Shown: one piece after another, positions 30,766 to 42,193 of the stretch | How the letters are laid out: the number at the start of each line of letters is the position of its first letter | Position numbering within the stretch: position 1 is the first letter of the stretch | From: Rhizoclosmatium globosum | Lineage: Eukaryota; Chytridiomycota; Chytridiomycetes; Chytridiales; Chytriomycetaceae | Direction: 5' to 3' | Assembly: GCA_002104985.1 (NCBI GenBank) | Contig: MCGO01000084.1 | Span: 62,001 to 126,000, forward strand | DNA length: 64,000 nucleotides | Program-made: the position numbers and the translations under genes | Notes under the pieces: model-generated | Told to the model about the DNA's origin: nothing | Seen by the model: the letters and a program-made list of their open reading frames with translations, nothing else | The model's database searches: none

Positions 30766-32746
30766 TACCAAAGATACGCAGTCAACCCATGGCTTCAAGG
30801 TCCTCAAATTGAATGCACGTCTCTTAATGCACCATTATCTTCCTGTGTCACGCTTACAAATATGGATGGTGGTCCTGAAACATCACTTGTAATCGCGACC
30901 TCTCCTTTTCCCCAACCTTATCGACAACCATCAAAACAATTAATGCATCTGCTCGAAAAACTGCAAATCATCAGTTACCATCGCTTGTGCCGGCCGCTTT
31001 GGTACACATCTATCCTGACACAAATATCCCACGAATACCTGTTCTTGCGCTTGCATCTGGCCCCGATGTATACTTGTATCACGCCCATACTCCCTTCCAA
31101 AGGTTTACACTACCATTTTTACCACCACATGCAGAAGAATCAGCGATATGGAGAGACTTGGATTGGCGTTGGAAAGTGCTGTGTTGGATGTGAAGCAGTT
31201 CCTGAGTAATCCTGGAACAGGCGTTGACGAGTCTCTTATCCACTTTTCTTGGAATTCTTTGCATGATATGAGTACTCTTGGGATTAAACTCACACGAAGA
31301 AGCATCGAGTTTCTGAAACTCACGGAGGTGAAGGATCGTCGGGCTTTCATGCGCGTGAATGCAGTACAAGTGATCTTGCACATGTTTCTGAAATCTCATG
31401 TATGCTGTTATATCCGCGGTCGAGCTTGAAGGAGGATGCTCCTGGTTTGCTTGTGATTGGGACTGAAGATGGTTGGGTGTACATCGTTAGTCCACCCGTG
31501 TATTTGATTGTTGATAAATGGTTTGTTGGGCAAGGCATTTCTGGTATCGCGGCCGTTGGTGTCTATGAACGTGATTGGTGTTTGGGTATAATTGGAGGGG
31601 AAATGGTTTCTATGGTGTTACAAGGTGATATTTCCAATATTCTGATTCGCTTAATATTATGTCAAAGGAATGGATGAAAAGGCTGGGGTGTTGGAGCATT
31701 CCATGTTGGGATAATTTCGTCTCCGCAAGGATTCGTGATTGCATGCATCAATAGAACGATCTTGTTCTACAGCCTGAGCGAGGTAAACTACTTAAATTAC
31801 TTTGAACTTGCGTAAATGGTTCTGATTTTCTGCACAATAGGGAAAATTCAAACACTCGCTCAAAATGCCGCCCCTATACACTGCATCGAGCCGATTCTTC
31901 AATCGAGAAGAAATTCCATGGATTTCTGTATCATTATCAAATGGGGAGGTTCGAGTGTACCGTGGTCAAGACTTGGTGTCCTGCATCACTTCATCGGTAA
32001 CGGTATTGTACGTTCACATTTTACTAATGTTGATGCTCAGGACCATATATGCCATCAAATTCGGAGCTTTTGGGCGAGATCCTGGCTCACTTGTACTTAT
32101 GACATCAAGTGGCGCCTTGGATGTTCGAATATTGAGGCGACACGCGGACCTTTCCAAACTACCTATCGTCACCAAACAAAAACCGGACCCAAACCGGATC
32201 TATTTATCCCAAAGAAAACGCGGCTATACTTGGATATTGTGAAAAACGAGCGGGGAAAACGCGCCAGGTATGTCGCCTTTCACATCCTCAACAAATGCTG
32301 AATATCACATCACAGAGATCTTTCGAAGTCTTGAAAACGATTTGCAAAGGTTGCGCTTTCTCGCATCTAACACACTCTCATCGCTGAGACCTAAAAACGT
32401 TACCCCAGCTTGTCCGATAAAGTTGAACGCTTACGCAAAAGGAATGGGACCAACATGGCGTATTTACGCCACGATATCGAATACTGGGACCGAGACTTGG
32501 CCGGAAACAATACTCTTACTTAGCCCTGCAGAGAATCATGAAAAGTGGAGGATAGACAAAGCAAGAATTTCAATAGGGCCTTTGAAAGCCGGAAAAGTCG
32601 ATGAACGCAGTACGTTAGTGCATTGGATCGGAGAATGGCTTGATGGAGGCGGCGTATTTAACGTCCGTCTTGGTGAAGGGGACAAGGCAATAGGTGCAAG
32701 AATTTTGGAGGAGATGAAAGTTGTGTTGATAATGGAATACTTTTAG
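30766..32746 (+). pseudogene. BBS1: BBS1, BBSome subunit (frameshifted as given)
   Basis: Landmarks of Bardet-Biedl syndrome protein 1 occur in order: NPWLQGPQIECTSLNAPLSS, CVTLTNMDGG, IYPDTNIPRIPVLALASGP with VYLYH, LLVIGTEDGWVYIV, SLSNGEVRVYRGQDLV, YAIKFGAFGRDPGSLVLMT, KKTRLYLDIVKNERG, and a C-terminal β-appendage (GPTWRIYATISNTGTETWP). BBS1 is the β-propeller subunit of the BBSome coat that moves membrane proteins in cilia. Introns 31625-31681, 31793-31840 and 32008-32040 are clean. The frame is one base off near 30950, 31165, 31360, 32205 and ~32290, with no nonsense substitutions. An essential ciliary gene with only homopolymer-type indels is more likely misread than dead. Confidence 0.78.
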
Positions 32747-32848
32747 CTTCCAAAATGGAAGTGACATAAATCACTTAAAAGGACTGTACTTGTGATTTGT
32801 CCTCGATCTACATACTTTTCATATCCAAAGCTGACAATTCTTCCTGAC

Positions 32849-33169
32849 ATGAAGACTGCTTCCCGATCACAAGACGCGATGCCTTCTTCATCTGGATTCA
32901 CAATTCCTGCTCCTTCTTTTATGCTTACGAGCACGAAGGCACCAACAACATCAACTCGCTATGATGCGCCAAATCAAAACAATCAGAAAGCAGCAGTCCT
33001 TAACGCTGAAACAACGCGAGCATCTCTTAGTAACGGATCTGCTGGATCAGATGTAACGAAATCAGATATGAAAGAGCGACAGAAAGAAGTGTCTTCCAGC
33101 TCAGATTCACGTGGCTTATCAGCCACATCGTCAGGAATCTCAGGATTTAGCTCGCGTTTTAAAAAGTAA
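32849..33169 (+). CDS. small Ser/Thr-rich open frame
   Basis: 106 residues from the ATG at 32849, rich in Ser, Thr and Ala, ending GISGFSSRFKK. No domain, signal peptide or membrane segment. It lies between the BBS1 stop (32746) and the ZBBX-like gene (33222) on the same strand. It could be a real disordered protein or a 5'/3' exon of a neighbour; I have no homology to decide. Confidence 0.35.
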   Translation: MKTASRSQDAMPSSSGFTIPAPSFMLTSTKAPTTSTRYDAPNQNNQKAAVLNAETTRASLSNGSAGSDVTKSDMKERQKEVSSSSDSRGLSATSSGISGFSSRFKK

Positions 33170-33221
33170 AACACAGAATTATGATAAACTGCATTAAGCA
33201 CCCTGATACACTAGATCAACA

Positions 33222-34846
33222 ATGTCAGAAGTTGAGAGGCTCGAGCTTGAAAACAAAAAGATGGAAGAAAGATTGGTTGTACTGAAGGAAAACTTATCCA
33301 AGCAAAAAGAAAGAGAGGGTATGACCATGAAGTCAAAATGATGAGTATTAACATTTTTCTAGGACAGCGGATTCCATTTGGAAAGGCGGAAACTCAACGC
33401 GTGGCTCCCTTAACACATATGCAACTGACGTTCTTGCAAAGAAACAGCAAGCCAAAAACTTAACTCAAAAACGATACAAGGGAATAGCAGACGAGACACA
33501 GAATGAGCTCAAGTCATTTGAATTAGCTGTGGAAAAACGCTTGAACCAGTTAGAAAAACTTCATAATCAATCTACTGGACGGGAAGGGTTGCCTGCTGAT
33601 CCGTCGCTGATAATTGCACCACACCCAAAAGTCGCTGCTGCGGCACAACCTCAAACTACCTTGGAGACAACATCTGCGCGAGAAGAGAAAGTGATTTATG
33701 CAAGACAACAGCCAGTGGACTCTCCGTCAAACATAGTTCCAGAAATCAAGCCAACACCTCCCACACTGCCGCCACCAACGTCGAGCTTACAGATGGTTGG
33801 TAAGATTCGAAAGTAATACTGAACTTACAAATATTCAAAACAGTGGAAGATTCCTTCCCGTCCAGCAACACCCATCGCTGAATCAAACGCGACTCCGACC
33901 AGTTTCTTGGAAAATTTACAAACATGGACAACAGCAGCAACAGCAAGTGCAGCTGAAATCCCATCGTCATCCTCACTTCCAAATGGCCCGACGACGCCAT
34001 TCCGAATCAGACGGAATAGAGTCAAGATTATAAACCAACCACTTTCTTCCACATCCAAAGATACATTGACTGATAGTACTGAAAATGGGATACAAAGTGG
34101 AGGTAGCCTTCTCCAAGGCGATTTTGATGAAACTTCCTCGCATCAGTCATTTTTGAATGGATTAGAGGAATGGAGGCGCGCTGGACAAAAAAAGAAAGAA
34201 GAGACGGTGGAAGAAAAGTCTCCTGAAGCTAAAGGTGGAAGATTTCTTGAGGGAGATTTTGATGAAACCAAGTCTCGGGAATCATTCTTGCGCGCTTTGG
34301 AGCACTGGCGTAAAGGAGGTGAAAGTAGTACGGATAAAAAGAATTCGGAAAGTCGGGTTGAAGATGGTTTGTCTTTCGCAAAACCATGTTGACTCAACTA
34401 AACTTGAAATAGACACAATAGGCACTTCGACTACAGATTCGTTTGGAATCTCCGGTTCAAAAGCCATGGAATCGACGTTGAAACTTCTTGATTCTTCCGA
34501 AAGTGGAATATCCTATTTAGACAAGCTTCTGCTGGCGAGGCTTCGCTCTGAAACACCTACACTAGAATTAGAAGGAATTAATCAGAAAGAAAGTCCTGAC
34601 AAAGACGGGGGTGAGGATAGTGAGGATAGTGAAGATTTAGTAGCGTCAGTATTCTGGCCACCTCAACTGAATATTCCCAAGGAGTTCCCTGAACAAAATG
34701 CGTTCCAAACATCGCCAACCGTGCAGTTTGAATTTCAGGTGCTCTCAACAACTGGAAACGACTATCAATCGAATGGGCAAAGCCAGTATATCGTTGAAGA
34801 GCCCGATTTCGAAGAAGACCTTGAGTTAGAAATAGAGCAGGAATAA
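33222..34846 (+). CDS. ZBBX-like ciliary protein
   Basis: Exons 33222-33318, 33368-33795, 33844-34366 and 34413-34846 splice in frame (introns 46-49 nt) to 493 residues. It opens with a charged coiled coil (LELENKKMEERLVVLKENLS), then WKGGNSTRGSLNTYATDVL. Two repeats of the pattern GxLLQGDFDETSSHQSFLNGL...W and GRFLEGDFDETKSRESFLRAL...W follow near the middle, then an acidic tail. Together these resemble zinc-finger B-box domain protein 1 (ZBBX), a protein of motile cilia, although no B-box zinc finger is visible. It sits directly after BBS1, another ciliary gene. The family call is moderate; the gene model is good. Confidence 0.6.
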
Positions 34847-34916
34847 AGTGTCATGCAATCTTTAATTATTTTAGAATTTTAAATTCTTCAATCTAGCTGT
34901 CCATTTAGTTTTATTT

Positions 34917-36289
34917 ATGCTTTCAAACTCCTTTCTCTGGACAACTGGTGTCCTTTCCATTTCATGGACCATATACGGATGGGAGCAATACCTTGCGTAT
35001 CGACAACACGTAAGACTGGCGGATCCAAGTCTCGGAGTTCCGTCCCTGTTACAAGATGTAGTTAGTGAAGAGGACCATACGAAAGCGAAAGCATATGGCA
35101 GGGATAAAAGCTCACTGGAGTTTGTCACAAACCTATTCAATCAACTTGTGACTACGTTTACTATTGTGTATGGACTGCTGCCAATGATGTGGGCGTTTTC
35201 AAGGGATGTGTTGCACACAGTGGGCCTTGTCGGTGAGAGAGAGGTGAGAATTAGCTACGCATACTTTACAACTGATTAACATTAACAACAGATCATGCAA
35301 TCTATTATTTTCGTTATGATATATCTCGTGGTTTCATCGTTGACGGCCATCCCTTTCTCGTGGTATCGAAACTTTGTGATTGAGGAGCGTTATGGTTTCA
35401 ACAAACTCACTGTATCCCTCTGGCTATCGGATAAACTGAAAGAGATGCTAGTGATGGCCGCCATTTCAGCTCCCTTTGTTGCTGGAATTTTGGGCGTGAT
35501 AAAGTGGGGTGGCGACAACTTCTTCTACTATGTCTTCATCTTTGTGTACGTATATCTGTTTCTGTAACCGTTGTTAATGGCGCCTTTTGTAGGCTTATAT
35601 TCCAAATCATCATGATTCTTTTGTTCCCAACAGTCATTGCACCTCTTTTCAACACATTCAATCCACTTGCCGAAGGCCCACTGAAATCTCGCATCGCAGA
35701 ACTTGCGAAACGCGTTGACTTCCCTCTCACCAAAGTATTTGTAATTGACGGAAGTAAGCGGACATCGCACTCTAATGCCTACTTCACTGGCCTGTTCTCT
35801 GACAAACGAATCGTTCTCTTCGACACATTATTGGATAACCAGACTACAGAGGAAATTCTTGCAATCTTGGCGCACGAGCTCGGGCATTGGAAACTCTCGC
35901 ATGTTCTCAGAACTCTGATTGTTTCGCAGACTCACCTCTTTGTCCTCTTCTACACTTTCTCGCATTTTATTCACTCTAGCCCTATGTACGAAGCTTTTGG
36001 GTTCCACGGAGAACATCCTATTTTGATAGGGCTGTCGCTCTTCGCCTATGTTTATCAGCCTGTTGATTCCGTAATGGCGTTTGCTATGAACTATATGTCT
36101 CGCGTGCATGAATTCCAAGCTGATGCTTATGCAAAGAAACTGGGCTATGCGGAAGATTTGAAACGCGCTTTGATCAAGATGAATCAAAAAAGTTATGGGA
36201 ACTTGGTGCCCGATTCTTGGTATTCTTCGTATCACTATAGTCATCCTCCTCTAGTTGAAAGATTGACGGCAATTGGTAAAACAGAATAA
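34917..36289 (+). CDS. STE24: Ste24-type CAAX prenyl endopeptidase
   Basis: Exons 34917-35243, 35292-35545 and 35593-36289 give 425 residues. The zinc-protease motif HELGHW (in ILAILAHELGHWKLSH) and the third-ligand region SRVHEFQADAYAK are intact, as are SFLW...YLAYRQH near the start, YGFNKLTVSLW, and VFVIDGSKRTSHSNAYFTGL. Several transmembrane helices surround them. Ste24 sits in the ER membrane, removes the last three residues from farnesylated CAAX proteins and clears clogged translocons. In fungi it also cuts the a-factor precursor. Length and motif order match the family closely. Confidence 0.95.
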
Positions 36290-36710
36290 ATACGTTCAAC
36301 AACTCACTCTTCTTTTTATACGTTCACAGACTTCAAAGTTGTCCAATTCACATAAGTATGCTCAAATTCGTCACATTCTTCTTGATTTCTCATTCTTTAT
36401 AACGTGGCTTCACAATTCCCAAAACACGAATCACCAACATGCTTTCGTAATAATAGCTCGCGATATCCGACACTTCTTTCAAACGCATTCCAAAGTTGTC
36501 AAGATTTATAAACTGACAATTCTTGAAGAATGTCGCATTGTTCAATAAGTGCGTTCCTTCTACGCATGTAATCAAAAACTGCTTTACTTCCTTCCACACA
36601 CGGTCCAGTTCAAATTGATCTCAATATACATAAACCTCAGCGCCAAACCTTCGAAGAAATTGCTCCAAAACTTGTTCAATTCTTTCCTCCCTTGGAACTT
36701 CCAAAAAAAT

Positions 36711-38225
36711 TCAAAACTCTTCCTCACCACCTTCCTCACTGTCTTCATCATCCTCATCCTCCTCCTCATTCGAATCACTCTCATTCTCCTCCAAAAGCCC
36801 TGGCACATCCGTCTCAGTCAATGACAACCGTCTCAAAGAATCCACAGGCGTACCTCCTTCAAACTCATTATCACTCAACAACAACACACTCAACCTCTCC
36901 AACCCTCCCAACTCCTCAGGAATCAATCCCGACAAACAGTTACTATACAGCGAAAGCGTCTCCAAATTCACAAGCTGCGAGAATTCGATGGGGATTTCGC
37001 CTTGTAATCTGTTTTCAGATAAGTCGAGGGTTTCCAGCCTGCGCAGGTGGGATATCGAGCGGGGGATGGAGCCTGTGAGTCGGTTGTTTTTGAGGGATAA
37101 CTGGCGGAGTGCGAGGAGACCACCAAGCGGAGTTGGTATTTCGCCGGTGAATTCGTTATGTCCAAGTTTTAATGTTTTGAGGTGGATTAGAGTACCCAGT
37201 TGTGCGGGGAGCGGTCCGTTGAGATTGTTTGATGATATATTGAGGATTTGAAGACGATGGAGCTGGTAGATTTGAGGTGGGAGTGAGCCAGATAGTTTGT
37301 TGAAGGAGAGGTTGAGAGATACTAGCGACGTTGCTTGGAATAACGTAAGTGGCAGAGGACCAGCGAGGCTGTTATTGTTCAATAGAAGTTCTTTGAGTGC
37401 ATGGCAGTGATTGAATCCAGCTGGAATCGTTCCCGAAAGGTTGTTGAGAGACAAATCCAAGCTCTCCAAGTTGATAAGCTGACAGAACGATCCTGGAATT
37501 TCTCCATTCAATCTACAACCCGTCATCATAACAGATGTCAGCTGCTGCAAACTCCCAATCCGATTTGGAATAGACCCCCCAGCAAACACCATCTTCCTAA
37601 ACGACTTGACAAACAAATTCGTTTTAGAGCCGAACCTCATATCGCAATACACATCTTGAAAAGTCTTTGGCCACACAAGCCACACTTTATGATGTGTGGT
37701 TGATTCAGTCTGGCTCCCACCCACAAACCGCTTCAAGTTTATAACCGCAAAGAACTTTGTAAGTAGAATCGCATTGAACACTTTCCCGAGTCTGCGGAAC
37801 TTGAGGACTTTCTTTGGAGAGATCCATGAAAAGATGTGGGTAAGGATTTCGGAGGGGAGGTTCATGAAGCGGGTGTAGAACTTTCTTGTTGGGTTTTGGA
37901 GTTTCTGGAGTTGGGCGGACATTTCTCGTTGGGATTGGTGGATTTGGAGGACGAGGGAGTGGAGGGGTGGCGGTGGGTTGTGAAGGAGAGTGGATTGGGT
38001 GCTTTCGAGCGCTATGAGGCGGGCGTCCATTGATTTGAGTTGAGACTGGATATCAGAAAGCAGTGACAGGATTTGCTGGGATGCATCATGGGAAGACATA
38101 TTGATGGGTGGCACGGATGCTTGTTGTGAGTTGTAAAAACACTGCTGAGACAATTTCTGTTGACATTCGACATTCAATAAGAACTCTAATATTTGACCAT
38201 ACATTATTTGGATCGTCATAACCAT
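36711..38225 (-). CDS. F-box/leucine-rich-repeat protein 3, acidic C-terminus
   Basis: Intronless, 504 residues from ATG 38225 (ATG 38100, MSSHDASQQ, is an alternative). A coiled-coil-like N-terminus (LSDIQSQLKSMDARLIALES) is followed near residue 122 by the F-box-like module LPSEILTHIFSWISPKKVLK with LLTKFFAVINL. About ten plant-type LRRs follow (IPNRIGSLQQL through IPEELGGLERL). The last 25 residues are a Glu/Asp run. Same architecture as the genes at 15291 and 20054 but longer at both ends. Probable SCF-type adaptor; substrate unknown. Large shadow frames on the other strand are ignored. Confidence 0.8.
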   Translation of the reverse strand: MVMTIQIMYGQILEFLLNVECQQKLSQQCFYNSQQASVPPINMSSHDASQQILSLLSDIQSQLKSMDARLIALESTQSTLLHNPPPPLHSLVLQIHQSQREMSAQLQKLQNPTRKFYTRFMNLPSEILTHIFSWISPKKVLKFRRLGKVFNAILLTKFFAVINLKRFVGGSQTESTTHHKVWLVWPKTFQDVYCDMRFGSKTNLFVKSFRKMVFAGGSIPNRIGSLQQLTSVMMTGCRLNGEIPGSFCQLINLESLDLSLNNLSGTIPAGFNHCHALKELLLNNNSLAGPLPLTLFQATSLVSLNLSFNKLSGSLPPQIYQLHRLQILNISSNNLNGPLPAQLGTLIHLKTLKLGHNEFTGEIPTPLGGLLALRQLSLKNNRLTGSIPRSISHLRRLETLDLSENRLQGEIPIEFSQLVNLETLSLYSNCLSGLIPEELGGLERLSVLLLSDNEFEGGTPVDSLRRLSLTETDVPGLLEENESDSNEEEDEDDEDSEEGGEEEF

Positions 38226-38909
38226 GGATTAAAAAATAGATTAGTCTTTAAAAACTGTTTTGACCATGATGCAATATATATGAATTCTTTTTTTTTATTT
38301 TTTTTTTTTTTTTTTTTTTTTTATTTTATTTTTATTTTAAAATTATTTTTCCCCCGTATTTTTCTTCTTCCCATTTTTTTTGATTTTTTTTTTTTTGGTT
38401 GATTTATATATTGATGCTTACGTATTGTTTTCTTTTTTGTTTGTTGTTTATTGTTTTTGTATAATAACGTATTAGTTTAAATCTTAGTGTATGGTTTGTT
38501 TGCTTTGTTTTGGTTGACTGTATGTTTCAGAGATATATCAACGCACTAAGGCCAATCTAAACCAAACTTGAAGTTCTGGATAGGGTTTTTTTCTTTGAAT
38601 TTTTTGGTTAAGCAAATCGGTTTTGGTGAGGACTAATACGTATCGTCAAAAGAGTGCAATTCTATAATAAACGGAAATCGGGAAATTGGTGACCTTGACG
38701 TCTTTATTGTATTATTGTTAACACGTAAATATAAGGACGAGGATTGTAGTTTCATATTCATCAAAATAAGGCCGGGAAGGATGGGTGAGTGTCCCTTTTT
38801 GACCCCAAGGAAATTTTGTGAGGCAAAGTCGCAAATATTTGCGACATCACCGACCCCTGGATCCAAACCTCTTGAAATTAACATTATGCTGTATTTAGTT
38901 CTACTATCG
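38226..38909. other. intergenic, T-rich low-complexity tract
   Basis: 38288-38400 on the plus strand is almost pure T with scattered A (a run of more than 20 T at ~38299-38321). The rest is AT-rich with no supported gene. Confidence 0.7.
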
Positions 38910-39966
38910 TTATATTAGAGCAGCAAGCTCGCCCTCATCATCGCCACAAACTCGATTCCATCCAATATCCACATACTCTTTATCTACACGTAACCGCGCT
39001 ACAGAAGGATGTTCCGAGCTCGGGCTTTCCGACTTCAAATGAACATATCGTGGATCACTATGATTCAGACTCCCCGTCCTCAAATCCGTAATCTCCATAA
39101 GATCAGTGAATAACAGAACTCTCTGTGTTGCCTCTCTCCCTGGAAGATGAATCTGAAAACAGATTAGTCAGCAAACTAAAACAAGACACCATGAAACAAA
39201 GAATAATACTCAACAATCAAATCCCCTTCATCATACCACGGCCACTCCGACGCCAAATGCCTACTCCCCACACTCTTCACGTGACACTGCACGTCCCTCC
39301 CCCACTTTTGGAACGACCACATTAAAGCGCCTTGATCGTATTGCCAATACTCTCCATCAGAATCGCAAATCGGGAGCCATCCGTTCACAACGTTCAGGTC
39401 TGGGATTGGCGTGCAGTTCTTTCCTGTTCCTGTTACGGCTAATAACCGGGTCAAGTACCACGCGACCACGCGGAGTTCCGGACGAGAAAATGCCCTGAAT
39501 TAATGACTTTTGCGAAATGCGGGTTTGAGGGTTCGGTAGTGGGTAAAATAATGTTGTAGCGAGGGTCGAGGAACTCGGTGAGACTTAGTGTGCGGTTTAG
39601 GAAGATACTGTCGGTGTCGGTCCAGAAGACCCAGTCGTAGGTGTTTTGGTGGAGGAGATCGAGGATTGCTTTGAACTTGTCAAAGTATCCGCTGAATTGT
39701 CCTTTTGGCCAGAGTTTTCGGCGGTCGGTATAATCGTGGAATGTGTAGTCGTGGTGGGATGCGTAGGCGATCTTGTTGGGGAAGGTGAGGGATGCAACGA
39801 GTTCACTTCCTTTGCCGCCGTAGTAGCTGACTATGGCAACTCTGGGCTTTGATCGCTGATTGAGGGGTGTTGTGGTGAGTTGATTGAAGTCGGTAAGACT
39901 GTAGAGGACAAGGTAGACTGCCAGGAGTACGGTGAACAGGAAGAATGGTAGTGCTCGGCGTGTCAT
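38910..39966 (-). CDS. GT34-family galactosyl/mannosyltransferase (GMA12/MNN10-like), one frameshift
   Basis: A type II membrane glycosyltransferase of the Golgi: a short cytosolic start (MTRRA), one anchor helix (PFFLFTVLLAVYLVLYSL), then VAIVSYYGGKGSELVASL, the metal-binding DxD region DWVFWTDTDSIFLN, INSGHFLVRNSAW, and later DQGALMWSFQKWG and IHLPGRE. Family members add galactose or mannose to protein-linked glycans. The exon pair joins across an intron at ~39173-39224 (phase 0). A one-base break near 39470 (after FLVRNSA) separates two halves that otherwise continue the family pattern, so it is likely a consensus deletion. The stop at 38910 closes a short C-terminal exon. Confidence 0.8.
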
Positions 39967-40074
39967 ATCTTGTTATCATCAATCAACTGAAAAAAAATTC
40001 AGTAATGAAGGCGGAACACCATCTCTCCTCCGACACTTCTCAAAAACAATCATAAACTATTTCATTTCGATTTG

Positions 40075-41879
40075 TCATTTTCCTTTTGGTTCCCCGCCAG
40101 GAGCCACAGGGAACAATGCTTCTAGAGCCTTCTTTCTCTTCTCATACTCATCCTCCTCTCCAACATTTTCGTCGTCATCATTGTCATCCCACGATTCTCC
40201 CTCCAACCCCGCTAATAAAGCTTGTGCATCAACATCACCTTCCTCACCACCTGTACCACCAACATTGACTCCAACACCAGGAATAGGTGCAGCATCTCCA
40301 CGCCCAGCTTCCAACACTTTCGCAATAACATCTTTAGAAAGTCTAACCCGTCCACCATCTCCATCGTCATCATCATCATCCTCTCGATCACTCCACCCAT
40401 CATCCTCCTCCTCACCTCCATCTCGCCCACCACCAGAAGGAACAAACCCAACCTCCCCATCCCTCTTCGGAACACACTCAAAACTCAACGTCCAAAGCAT
40501 CTCCTCAGAAACGACACCCCGCGTCACGATCCAGTACACGCAGAACGCGTCAGGGTACGGCAAGTTCCTGAGATCGTCGTGCATGACGAAATGGAAGGGT
40601 TGTTTCGGGTCTGTGGACCATGGGTTTGGGTGTGCGGATGGACCTGGGTCGCGGGGGGCGTAGAAGGAGGGTTGTGGAGGGAGTGGGGTTGGGTTTGAGC
40701 ATTGTTTGTAGGGTGGGTCTATGAGAGGGTATGGGGCTGATGGGGAGCCGAGGCAGGCGTGGATGGTTGAGAGGAGGGTTGTTAGGGATTGGGTTCCTGG
40801 TTCTGAAAGGAGGGGTGGAGTTGTTGTTGTGTCGATTGTGTATTCTTTGTAAATGTTTGAGATTTGGGTTAAGAGAGGGGAAGGGCGGGAAGGACTGTTA
40901 TGTGGGAGTAGGGGCCGCGGTAGTGGTGGGTTAGGAGGTCTTGGAGGAGGGAGAGAGGTTCGTCATCAGTAAGAAGATCTTTGAGGGAGGAGAGAGTTGA
41001 TTTGCATTCCTTGGAGACCTTGCATCATTTGTTAGAAATAGGTGATTGGAAAGAGTGGTAACGCACCAAATCCCATACTGTACTTAATCGTATGATACGA
41101 GCATCTTCAAGACTTTGGAGTAGAGATAATGAGGATCCCAAGTCTCTGTACACGTAGAAGAGAATGTATGCAACTGCAACAATAGATTCGACCGTCTGCG
41201 ACTGTCTCACTACATTTTCCTCTTCGGTGTCCATCAGAACAGCAGCAGTTGCAACATTCTTGAGGTATTCGCCGAATTCAAGCAATTGTTGGGAGCTGCC
41301 ACCCAGATCGCCCACGTCCACCAAGTCCCACAGCCCCACACTAACCGAAACAACGGCCGAAGCCAGTCCCGCCTGGCTCCAGGTCGCCCAGTCGTAGTTC
41401 GCCACGTTGAGCAATTCTGTGTTCAGTTTGTCGAGTTTCGCGGCTTCGATCGCAACGGCCTCGTGGGCGCGCCTTAGTTTTGCGAGGCCGTTGTGTTTTG
41501 CGGAGGGCGCGGCGGCTGCTTCAAAGTCGAATTGTTGGTGAAGGGCGTCGATGCGGCGTTCGAGGGCGGCCTTGAACGCGGGAACAGGACTTAGATTACT
41601 AATACAACTTAAGTGACTTGGAGAAGACGGTTGTGCGTGCGTGGGCGTGGGCGTGTGCGTTGGTGGCGAAGTGGTGCATGTTGAAGGAACGTGTTTGGTG
41701 CGTGGTTTGATTGGAAACAACTCTTTCTCTGCTTCAATCGCCTGTTCCGCGGCTGCGATTTGAATGCGCAGCTGCGAAAAGAGTTGTTGCATCCGGTCTT
41801 TGCTCAGGTGCGGATCACTGCGAAGTTGCGCAATGGTTGATGAGGCTGACTCAAGATGGGCATCCATTGCTGAAGACAT
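40075..41879 (-). CDS. uncharacterised acidic two-exon protein, one apparent frameshift
   Basis: Exon 1 (41879-41067) encodes an α-helical N-terminus (MDAHLESASSTIAQLRSD, then ALERRIDALHQQFDFEAAA) and a hydrophobic helical domain ending DARIIRLSTVWDL. A 48-nt intron leads to exon 2 (41018-40075): VSKECKSTLSSLKDLL, HHYRGPYSHITVLP, then PFHFVMHDDLRNLPYPDAFC with VYWIVTRGVV, and a tail of Asp/Glu/Gly ending in FPVAPGGEPKGK. Exon 2 is one base short of a whole number of codons. The break is near 40877, where the frame changes after LPALP. I do not recognise the family. The 5' codons are C-rich and the 3' ones G-rich. Confidence 0.6.
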
Positions 41880-42193
41880 TTATTGCTTTATTTATATATA
41901 CATCAAATAAACATTCACTTTGCTATACAAATGCACACGTTTGAACCGATCCGAGATTTGAGCTGAAAGGTATGAGCATTACGGCGTTGAAAACATCAAC
42001 CTCGCGTTGTTGCCATTGCACCCTTCGCGCTGGAAACTTAACTCTCGGAGTACATATATTTGAAGGTTTCGCATCTCTAGAATAGACTTGGTAAATTATG
42101 TGAGAGCGGAAAAATTGGGGCTGTGCAGGTGCAAAACCCCACGAAACCAAGTGCATAAATAGCTGTCATCAACTTAAAAACATAAACATAAAT

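Noticed and set aside
32270..32746. Separate gene downstream of BBS1
   Set aside because: It continues the C-terminal appendage domain of BBS1 in order, across a small intron and one frame break.
36692..37078. Pro/His/Ser-rich plus-strand open frame
   Set aside because: Antisense to the acidic tail and LRRs of the F-box/LRR gene 3.
38288..38400. T-rich tract as a terminator or origin
   Set aside because: Low-complexity sequence without other supporting signals; recorded only as a repeat tract.
39932..40663. Ser/Pro-rich 243-codon plus-strand open frame
   Set aside because: Antisense shadow of the acidic minus-strand protein; its Ser/Pro runs are complements of Asp/Gly/Glu codons.
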